In this document: in pieces, positions 1 to 4,017 of the stretch
Numbering within the stretch: position 1 is the stretch's first letter
Layout of the letters: every line of letters begins with the position of its first letter
NCBI GenBank assembly: GCA_016191985.1
Contig: JACPVB010000243.1
Coordinates: 1 to 5,069, forward strand
Direction of reading: 5' to 3'
Length of the DNA stretch: 5,069 nucleotides
Source: Chloroflexota bacterium
GTDB lineage: Bacteria > Chloroflexota > Anaerolineae > Anaerolineales > Villigracilaceae
Translations under genes and position numbers: made by a program
The notes under the pieces: model-generated
Database searches by the model: none
What the model was told of the DNA's origin: nothing
The model's input: only the letters and a program-made list of their open reading frames with translations

Positions 1-140
1 AGATTTCAAAACCATCTCTACGAAAAAGATTGAACAGACCATGTCAAAGTTGAATTTCAGACCGCGCAAAACACTTCGTTTCAAAACACCTTTCGAGGTG
101 TTCTATAATACAACCGTTGCACTTACGACTTGAATTCACA
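1..140 (+). mobile_element. Right end of an IS30-family insertion sequence
   Basis: The transposase tail at 2-133 defines this as the 3' end of an IS. In IS30-family elements the terminal inverted repeat commonly overlaps or closely follows the transposase stop codon. Here that would place it in the segment around 111-140 (caaccgttgc through gaattcac). The exact boundary at about 140 is an inference, because the opposite end and the 2-3 bp target duplication are not visible. From 134 to 214 I see no gene, only AT-rich DNA with a 10-bp palindrome CATGCGCATG at 198-207. Confidence 0.55.
2..133 (+). CDS. IS30-family transposase, C-terminal end (partial)
   Basis: Frame 2 is open from the window edge to a TGA at 131-133 and gives 43 residues. 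The core, LNFRPRKTLRFKTPFEVF, matches the closing segment of IS30-family transposases, where an L-N-x-R-P-R-K-x-L-x-x-x-T-P-x-E-V-F signature ends the DDE integrase-like domain. The tail YNTTVALTT is also typical of the family. The catalytic DDE residues lie outside the window, so I cannot tell whether the element is intact. A hairpin at 85-102 lies inside this coding sequence and is probably incidental. The start is missing, so only the end coordinate is meaningful. Confidence 0.8.
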   Translation, partial: DFKTISTKKIEQTMSKLNFRPRKTLRFKTPFEVFYNTTVALTT

Positions 141-214
141 AGATATATCTTCGTCATTTATGGGCAATTATAGCATTGAAGAGTAGTATGCCATATTCAT
201 GCGCATGATGAATC

Positions 215-252
215 AAAAAGGAGCCTGACGCTTTCGCGTCAGGCTCCTTTTT
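215..252 (-). terminator. Bidirectional intrinsic terminator of the cold-shock gene
   Basis: A perfect 16-bp stem (215-230 with 237-252) encloses the six bases 231-236. Read on the minus strand, the loop is C-GAAA-G, a stable GNRA tetraloop. Both outer ends are A5/T5 tracts, so a U-run follows the GC-rich stem in either direction. It begins five bases beyond the csp stop codon and is clearly the csp terminator. It could equally stop any read-through from the IS30 end on the plus strand. Confidence 0.93.
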
Positions 253-257
253 GTTGA

Positions 258-470
258 CTAGCTCAGAACAGTTACGTTGCTGGCTTGCGGACCTTTCGGT
301 CCCTTCTCAACAGTGAATTCGACCTTCTGGCCTTCTTGCAGGTTACGGAAACCGTCACCCTGAATGGCGGAGAAATGGACGAACACGTCCGCTCCGCCTT
401 CGCGCTCGATGAAGCCGAAGCCCTTGTCACCGTTGAACCACTTTACTGTACCAATTATTCTGTCAGACAT
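258..470 (-). CDS. csp: Cold-shock domain protein (CspA family)
   Basis: This 70-residue protein is a single cold-shock domain, a five-stranded OB-fold that binds single-stranded RNA or DNA in the cytoplasm and acts as an RNA chaperone. Family hallmarks are visible: GTVKWFN at residues 7-13, RNP1 KGFGFIE at 16-22, RNP2 VFVHF at 29-33, and the closing QASNV at 62-66. Length is standard for bacterial Csp proteins. I chose ATG 470-468 because it gives the conserved N-terminus and follows a perfect AAAGGAGG site by five bases. The frame is open further upstream to 539, but that extension is not Csp-like and has no ribosome-binding site. The gene stands alone on the minus strand, with its own promoter, a long structured leader and a strong terminator. 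Which Csp role it plays (cold-induced or constitutive) cannot be told from sequence. Confidence 0.96.
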   Translation of the reverse strand: MSDRIIGTVKWFNGDKGFGFIEREGGADVFVHFSAIQGDGFRNLQEGQKVEFTVEKGPKGPQASNVTVLS

Positions 471-475
471 TTTTG

Positions 476-483
476 CCTCCTTT
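476..483 (-). promoter_or_regulatory. Strong Shine-Dalgarno site of csp
   Basis: AAAGGAGG on the minus strand, five bases before ATG 470-468. It fixes the start codon at the conserved N-terminus. An upstream CCUCC at 530-526 in the same transcript is complementary to its GGAGG and could mask it. Confidence 0.9.
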
Positions 484-531
484 GGCAAATTAAAAATTGT
501 TTTAGGTAAATCTGTTTGTTCCATCGGAGGT

Positions 532-567
532 AAAAACAAAACAGCCCACGGGTAAACCGTGAGCTGT
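532..567 (-). terminator. Terminator-like hairpin inside the csp leader (possible attenuator)
   Basis: On the minus strand, bases 567-557 pair with 551-541 in an 11-bp stem with one central U-G wobble and a five-base loop. A UUUGUUUUU tract (540-532) follows at once. On the plus strand the same central position is a C-A mismatch, so the structure is best formed in the csp-direction transcript. It lies between the predicted csp promoter and start codon, about 60 bases before the ATG. Alternatives are a simple terminator of a short leader RNA, or a structural element of a cold-shock leader. Confidence 0.65.
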
Positions 568-615
568 GGCTGTTCTTCAGACCAACGTAACCTACCGTTT
601 TCCTATCTGATTTCA

Positions 616-644
616 ACAATAACACACGCATCCATATTCGTCAA
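616..644 (-). promoter_or_regulatory. Promoter of csp
   Basis: On the minus strand TTGACG (644-639) and TATTGT (621-616) are separated by 17 bases, a good sigma-70-type pair (5/6 and 4/6 matches). Transcription would start near 609-607, giving a leader of about 137 nt before the csp ATG. Long leaders are usual for regulated cold-shock genes. The start site is inferred, not shown. Confidence 0.6.
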
Positions 645-670
645 TCAAAAAATGCCACCAATATTGCGGG

Positions 671-676
671 TATAAT
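671..676 (+). promoter_or_regulatory. -10 box of the epimerase gene, likely leaderless transcript
   Basis: A perfect TATAAT ends nine bases before the ATG at 686, so transcription would begin about three bases before or at the start codon. No Shine-Dalgarno sequence is present in that gap, and no convincing -35 box lies 16-18 bases upstream. The preceding bases GGG resemble the GG before another -10-like box at 3146. Confidence 0.55.
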
Positions 677-685
677 CCTTCGCGT

Positions 686-1609
686 ATGAACTTTTTAATC
701 ACCGGAGCCGCGGGATTCCTCGGCTCTTCTCTTGCCAATCACCTCGCCCGCGAAGGTCATCAAGTCCGCGGCCTCGATGACCTTTCCACCGGCGACCCGC
801 AGGCCCTCGCTCCCGATGTTCATTTCACACGCGGGGATGTGAGCGACCGTCCCAAGTTGTGGACTCTGCTTCAGGATGTGGACGTGGTCTATCACCTCGC
901 CGCGCGCGTTTCGGTGCAGGAATCCATTTTATATCCACGCGACTATAACTCCGTCAACGTGGGCGGGACCGTGGCGTTGATGGAAGCCATGCGCGACGTG
1001 GGCGTCAAACGCGTCGTTCTTGCTTCGTCCGGAGCTGTATACGGCGATTTGGGAGACTCTACACTGATAGAGTCCGCCACGCCAAACCCACGCTCTCCTT
1101 ATGCCGTCTCCAAACTCGCGGCGGAATTTTACGTCCGCACCATTGGGAATTTGTGGAACATCGAAACTGTCAGCCTGCGGATTTTCAATGCCTATGGGCC
1201 AGGTCAACACCTGCCGCCCTCGCATCCGCCTGTGGTGCCGCATTATCTTCGTCAAGCTCTGCGCGGCGGGACATTGGTCGCTCACGGCGATGGAATCCAA
1301 ACCCGCGATTACGTTTACGTGGATGACGTGGTCAGCGCGATGGTGGCCGCGTCCACTGCACCGAATGTTGATGGACTTGTTATCAATGTCGGCTCAGGCG
1401 TGGAAACCGCGATCAAGGATCTGATCCGCACCGTGTTGGACGTGACCAACAGCAAAGCCAACGTAGTCTACAATTCCCAAACCTCTGGCGGCGTCTCGCG
1501 CATGAAAGCAGATTTGAATCTCGCAAAAGAAAAATTGCGTTTTGTTCCATCCATCAAATTGGAAGAAGGGCTGCGATTAACCCTTCAACGTGATGCAAGA
1601 TTTAAGTAA
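686..1609 (+). CDS. NAD-dependent sugar-nucleotide epimerase/dehydratase (extended SDR)
   Basis: This 307-residue protein is an extended short-chain dehydrogenase of the GalE-like class, cytoplasmic enzymes that use bound NAD to epimerise or dehydrate UDP- or dTDP-sugars for surface polysaccharides. The Rossmann motif GAAGFLG (7-13) and acidic DD at 31-32, which should hold the NAD ribose, open the protein. The catalytic set is S114/S115 in LASSGAVYG with Y139 and K143 in PYAVSK. RIFNAYGPGQ (165-174) and RDYVYVDDV (208-216) are the usual substrate-domain signatures. The DDLSTG turn favours UDP-glucose 4-epimerase or UDP-glucuronate epimerase types, but the exact substrate cannot be assigned. 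The start follows a TATAAT box directly and has no ribosome-binding site. No neighbouring polysaccharide genes are present. No terminator follows the stop, only 52 bases to the next gene. Confidence 0.93.
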   Translation: MNFLITGAAGFLGSSLANHLAREGHQVRGLDDLSTGDPQALAPDVHFTRGDVSDRPKLWTLLQDVDVVYHLAARVSVQESILYPRDYNSVNVGGTVALMEAMRDVGVKRVVLASSGAVYGDLGDSTLIESATPNPRSPYAVSKLAAEFYVRTIGNLWNIETVSLRIFNAYGPGQHLPPSHPPVVPHYLRQALRGGTLVAHGDGIQTRDYVYVDDVVSAMVAASTAPNVDGLVINVGSGVETAIKDLIRTVLDVTNSKANVVYNSQTSGGVSRMKADLNLAKEKLRFVPSIKLEEGLRLTLQRDARFK

Positions 1610-1623
1610 TTTCGTTCTCAAAT

Positions 1624-1653
1624 TTGCAAATTAAAACGTTTGAACGTTCTAAT
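1624..1653 (+). promoter_or_regulatory. Likely promoter with embedded palindrome before the DNA glycosylase gene
   Basis: TTGCAA (1624-1629) and TCTAAT (1648-1653, one mismatch to TATAAT) are 18 bases apart. Transcription would begin near the ATG at 1662. Two palindromes sit here. AATTTGCAAATT (1621-1632) is perfect. An imperfect one at 1630-1653 has AACGTT half-sites at 1635-1640 and 1643-1648 flanked by ATTA/TAAT. The second fills the promoter spacer and -10 box, a common place for a repressor operator. Assignment is by inspection only. Confidence 0.4.
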
Positions 1654-1661
1654 TTTGGAAC

Positions 1662-2252
1662 ATGCCAACAAAAGCAACTCTCCCTCGTTCATTCTACAAC
1701 CGTCCCACATTGACCGTCGCGCGCGAATTGCTTGGCTCGCGGTTGATTCATATTTCAAATGGAATCAAGCTGGTTGGTCTCATCTCCGAAACCGAAGCTT
1801 ATATTGGCGAGGAAGACCTTGCCTGCCATGCCAAAGCCGGGCGGACAATCCGTACGGATCCCATGTATGGCGCGCCTGGGACCGCATACGTTTATTTCAC
1901 CTACGGGAATCATTGGATGTTGAATGCAGTCACAGAGAAGGAAGGTTTCCCTGCGGCGGTGTTGATCCGCGCGATTCAGCCGATGGAGGGGATCGAGGTG
2001 ATGATGGAGCGCCGTCAGGGACGAGATACGTTTGGGCCGGGGAAACTGACTCAGGCGCTGGGGATCACCAAAAGCGAGAACTATGCCAATTTGACAGAAC
2101 CAGCTTCCAGTTTAAGAATCGAGGCGGGGATTTTAATCCCAGATAAAAGCGTGACGATTGGCCCTCGCGTGGGTTTAAATAAGACAGCAGAACCATGGCT
2201 ATCCATGCCGTGGCGGTTTTTAGTGAAAGAACCGATACTCGAGATTCGATAA
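1662..2252 (+). CDS. mpg: 3-methyladenine (alkylpurine) DNA glycosylase, AAG/MPG family
   Basis: This 196-residue protein is a complete AAG-type DNA glycosylase (Pur_DNA_glyco family). The family flips damaged purines such as 3-methyladenine or hypoxanthine out of DNA and cuts the glycosidic bond, the first step of base-excision repair. ETEAY at residues 43-47 carries the general-base glutamate E45 and the lesion-stacking Y47, and H56 sits nine residues on, as Y127 and H136 do in human AAG. GTAYVYFTYG (73-82), LIRAIQP (101-107, R103 matching human R182) and GPGKLTQALGI (125-135) are further family blocks, and PRVGLNKTAEPWLSMPWRF near the C-terminus closes the fold. Length is normal for bacterial members. 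The start lacks a strong ribosome-binding site (only GGA at 1657-1659), consistent with a nearly leaderless mRNA from the promoter just upstream. A longer frame from 1640 in another register is a shadow. Confidence 0.96.
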   Translation: MPTKATLPRSFYNRPTLTVARELLGSRLIHISNGIKLVGLISETEAYIGEEDLACHAKAGRTIRTDPMYGAPGTAYVYFTYGNHWMLNAVTEKEGFPAAVLIRAIQPMEGIEVMMERRQGRDTFGPGKLTQALGITKSENYANLTEPASSLRIEAGILIPDKSVTIGPRVGLNKTAEPWLSMPWRFLVKEPILEIR

Positions 2253-2261
2253 TCGAGTATC
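2234..2261 (+). other. Hairpin spanning the glycosylase stop codon before fabI
   Basis: GATACTCGA (2234-2242) pairs perfectly with TCGAGTATC (2253-2261) around a ten-base loop that contains the TAA stop. No T-run follows, so it is not an intrinsic terminator. The loop and right arm can pair instead with 2271-2279, which covers the first bases of the fabI ribosome-binding site. Confidence 0.5.
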
Positions 2262-2276
2262 CAATATCGAATTATC

Positions 2277-2282
2277 GAGGAG
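2277..2282 (+). promoter_or_regulatory. Shine-Dalgarno site of fabI
   Basis: GAGGAG six bases before ATG 2289, supporting that start. It borders the inverted-repeat cluster at 2234-2279. Confidence 0.8.
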
Positions 2283-2288
2283 AGAAAT

Positions 2289-3092
2289 ATGGGTTTACTT
2301 GAAGGTAAAAATGCTTTAATTTTTGGTTTGGCAAACGAACGCTCGATTGCGTGGGGTATTACGCAGGCGTTCAAACGCGAGGGCGCGAATTTGGGAATCA
2401 GCTACGCGGGCGAAATGCTGGAGCGCCGTGTGAAGCCGCTGGCCGAACAAGTGGGCTGCAATTGGGTCGAGGAATGTGACGTGACCAAAGACGACCAGAT
2501 CGCGGCAGTTTCAGAAAAAGCCGCCAGGCAATTTGGAAAGATCGATGTGCTCGTTCATTCAATTGCGTTCGCGGGGCGCGATGAGTTGAGCAAGCCATAC
2601 CATGAGACCAGTCGCGAGGGATTTAAGACCGCGATGGACATCAGCGTGTTTTCCTTCGTGGCGTTGACCAATGCGTTTTTACCGATTCTGAATCCCAATG
2701 CTTCGGTAATGTGCCTCACTTATTACGGCTCGGTGAAAGTCGCGCCACATTACAACGTGATGGGCGTGGCAAAGGCCGCATTGGAATCATCCACACGATA
2801 TTTAGCATATGATCTCGGCCCACAAAAGATTCGCGTGAACGCGATCTCGGCTGGACCGATCCGCACCTTGGCGGCGGCAGGTGTAGGCGGCTTCCGTGAT
2901 ATGTACAAACACTTTGCGGACATGTCTCCCATGCGCGAGAATGTGACCATTGAAGATGTGGGCAACTCGGCTGTATTTTTGGCCTCTGACCTCTCCCGCC
3001 GCATCACGGGCGAAGTGCTGTACGTGGACTCTGGCTTCAACACGGTTGGGGTGCAGATGACGGGGAAGGAAGAGAAAAGTGAAGGGCAGTAA
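2289..3092 (+). CDS. fabI: Enoyl-[acyl-carrier-protein] reductase (NADH-type), FabI
   Basis: This 267-residue protein catalyses the last, NAD(P)H-dependent reduction of trans-2-enoyl-ACP in each round of type II fatty-acid synthesis. The divergent Rossmann motif GLANERSIAWGI (13-24) is characteristic of FabI. The catalytic Y-x6-K pair is Y155 and K162 in HYNVMGVAKA, with Y145 in LTYYG, matching E. coli Y156, K163 and Y146 with an offset of one. NAISAGPIRTLAA (184-196) and IEDVGNSAVFLASDLS (221-236) are near-diagnostic. HSIAFA (90-95) has alanine where E. coli FabI has G93, a natural variant in many FabI proteins. Length is normal apart from a short charged C-terminal tail. It begins 36 bases after the glycosylase gene and may share its transcript. 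A strong terminator follows. Confidence 0.97.
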   Translation: MGLLEGKNALIFGLANERSIAWGITQAFKREGANLGISYAGEMLERRVKPLAEQVGCNWVEECDVTKDDQIAAVSEKAARQFGKIDVLVHSIAFAGRDELSKPYHETSREGFKTAMDISVFSFVALTNAFLPILNPNASVMCLTYYGSVKVAPHYNVMGVAKAALESSTRYLAYDLGPQKIRVNAISAGPIRTLAAAGVGGFRDMYKHFADMSPMRENVTIEDVGNSAVFLASDLSRRITGEVLYVDSGFNTVGVQMTGKEEKSEGQ

Positions 3093-3107
3093 TCAGTAAA
3101 CAGTGTA

Positions 3108-3140
3108 GGGGCGGGCTTCACGTCCGCCCTCTTTTGTTTT
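3108..3140 (+). terminator. Intrinsic terminator of fabI
   Basis: GGGCGG (3109-3114) pairs with CCGCCC (3124-3129), extended inward by a G-U and a C-G pair around a five-base loop and outward by a G-U pair. TCTTTTGTTTT follows directly. The left arm begins as GTAGGGGCGGG, resembling two other hairpins at 3932-3962 and 3983-4007, so it may have arisen from a dispersed repeat. Confidence 0.88.
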
Positions 3141-3145
3141 AACGG

Positions 3146-3151
3146 TAAAAT
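3146..3151 (+). promoter_or_regulatory. Possible -10 box for the DUF2283-bactofilin unit
   Basis: TAAAAT, preceded by GG, lies 25 bases before the DUF2283 ATG and directly after the fabI terminator, where a new promoter is expected. No good -35 box is visible because the upstream bases belong to the terminator. Weak evidence. Confidence 0.3.
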
Positions 3152-3176
3152 AGATGGGAAACAACGGAAAATTGAC

Positions 3177-3395
3177 ATGCAGATTATTTACACTCCAAAA
3201 TCCGATATTTTATACATTCGCCTTGATGAAGCAAAGCAAGATGTCATCAATCAGCGCGTATCCGATGATATAGTAGTTGATATGGGCAGCGAAAATAAAA
3301 TTGTTGGCATCGAAATTATGGATGCCTCCCAGCGAATGAACTTGAAAAATATTTTCCCTGTGGAATTTCAGGTTGCAATGGGGGCAAACGCATAA
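3177..3395 (+). CDS. DUF2283 family protein
   Basis: This 72-residue protein has the layout of DUF2283: an opening IIYTPKSDILYIRLDE (3-18), then a DDIVVDM strand (30-36) and IVGIEIMDAS (42-51). The family is short and predicted to be mainly beta. Its biochemical role is unknown; members often lie beside toxin-antitoxin-like or other small genes. No membrane segment or signal peptide is present. The ribosome-binding site is weak (CGGA at 3165-3168). The gene's TAA stop shares its last A with the ATG of the bactofilin gene, so the two are probably translationally coupled. No toxin partner is visible here. Confidence 0.85.
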   Translation: MQIIYTPKSDILYIRLDEAKQDVINQRVSDDIVVDMGSENKIVGIEIMDASQRMNLKNIFPVEFQVAMGANA

Positions 3396-3928
3396 TGTTC
3401 AAACGCAACGCAACCCCCACTGAATCCGCGCAACCTGTACAGGCCGTTGAACGCATCACTTCGGTGCTTGGTTCGGGCGTTATCTGGCATGGCAGCATCA
3501 ACGGCTCAGGCGGCGTCCGCATTGAAGGCGCGTTCGAGGGTGAGATCGCCCTGCGCGGGATGCTCGTCGTCGGCGAGACGGGGCGCGTGACCTGCCAAAA
3601 CGTGCGCGCCAACACCGTCATTGTGGCAGGCGCGGTGCGCGGGAATATCACCACCCAAAAATTGGAAATCCGCGCTTCGGGCCGTGTTTGGGGAGACGTG
3701 GTCACCACCGCATTCGTGACCGAAGAAGGCGCCTTCCTGCGCGGACAGATTCGCATGGAAGAAACGGTCGAACTGGACCTGGAGCCTGCTCCCGAGACCA
3801 CGCCTTCGGAGGCCGCTCAGGCAGAGTCCATCGCGCAGATGCCGATCCAGATTCCCACACCTGCCGAGCCAGCGCCTGTGATCGAGTCCACGCAAAAGAT
3901 AATGCGGAAAAAGAAAAGCGAACCCTGA
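3395..3928 (+). CDS. Bactofilin (polymer-forming cytoskeletal protein)
   Basis: This 177-residue protein carries a bactofilin domain at about residues 21-122, a right-handed beta-helix recognised by its hydrophobic, glycine-punctuated repeats: SVLGSGVIWHGSINGSGGVRIEG, then GEIALRGMLVVGETGRV, ANTVIVAGAVRGNI, KLEIRASGRVWGDV. Bactofilins polymerise without nucleotide on the inner face of the membrane and organise cell shape, wall enzymes or polar structures. The N-terminal 20 residues are polar, and the C-terminal tail from about 130 is rich in Pro, Ala and Glu, ending in the basic RKKK (171-174). Both tails look disordered, as is usual. The start overlaps the DUF2283 stop by one base (TAATG). 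The two form a small operon closed by a terminator. Confidence 0.93.
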   Translation: MFKRNATPTESAQPVQAVERITSVLGSGVIWHGSINGSGGVRIEGAFEGEIALRGMLVVGETGRVTCQNVRANTVIVAGAVRGNITTQKLEIRASGRVWGDVVTTAFVTEEGAFLRGQIRMEETVELDLEPAPETTPSEAAQAESIAQMPIQIPTPAEPAPVIESTQKIMRKKKSEP

Positions 3929-3936
3929 TTTTGTAC

Positions 3937-3962
3937 GGGCGGCCCTCGCGGTCGCCCTTTTT
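3937..3962 (+). terminator. Intrinsic terminator of the bactofilin operon
   Basis: GGGCGGCC (3937-3944) pairs with GGTCGCCC (3950-3957) in eight pairs including one G-U, around loop CTCGC, followed by TTTTT (3958-3962). It starts eight bases after the stop codon. Confidence 0.92.
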
Positions 3963-3982
3963 CAACCAAATCAAAATCCTTT

Positions 3983-4003
3983 GGATAGGGGCAAGCCCTA
4001 TCC
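3983..4003. repeat. GTAGGG-type palindromic element
   Basis: GGATAGGG (3983-3990) pairs perfectly with CCCTATCC (3996-4003) around GCAAG. No T-run follows. On the minus strand it reads GTAGGGATAGGG..., similar in opening to the hairpins at 3105 and 3933. It sits 15 bases before the ProRS-like start codon, where no Shine-Dalgarno site or promoter is evident. It may be a mobile intergenic repeat, or a structure affecting translation of the next gene. Confidence 0.5.
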
Positions 4004-4017
4004 CTACAACGATCTCC

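Noticed and set aside
1..33. Frame-1 stretch of ten codons ending in TGA, as a possible gene tail.
   Set aside because: Too short and unrecognisable, while frame 2 over the same bases is a clear IS30 transposase end.
85..102. Seven-bp hairpin with a TTCG loop.
   Set aside because: It is within the codons for KTPFEVF of the transposase and has no T-run; probably incidental.
104..109. TATAAT sequence that could be a plus-strand promoter for a small RNA ending at the 215-252 terminator.
   Set aside because: It lies inside the transposase coding sequence (F-Y-N codons), has no -35 partner, and no conserved RNA is recognisable downstream.
471..539. In-frame N-terminal extension of the cold-shock protein.
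   Set aside because: It lacks a ribosome-binding site, is not Csp-like, and the ATG at 470 has a perfect AAAGGAGG.
1640..2146. Long plus-strand frame overlapping the DNA glycosylase.
   Set aside because: The glycosylase frame has all family motifs; this is an overlapping shadow in another register without recognisable domains.
2565..2567. Alanine at FabI residue 93, where G93 changes in E. coli give triclosan resistance.
   Set aside because: SIAFA is the normal sequence in many natural FabI proteins, including triclosan-sensitive Gram-positive ones, so no resistance claim is justified.
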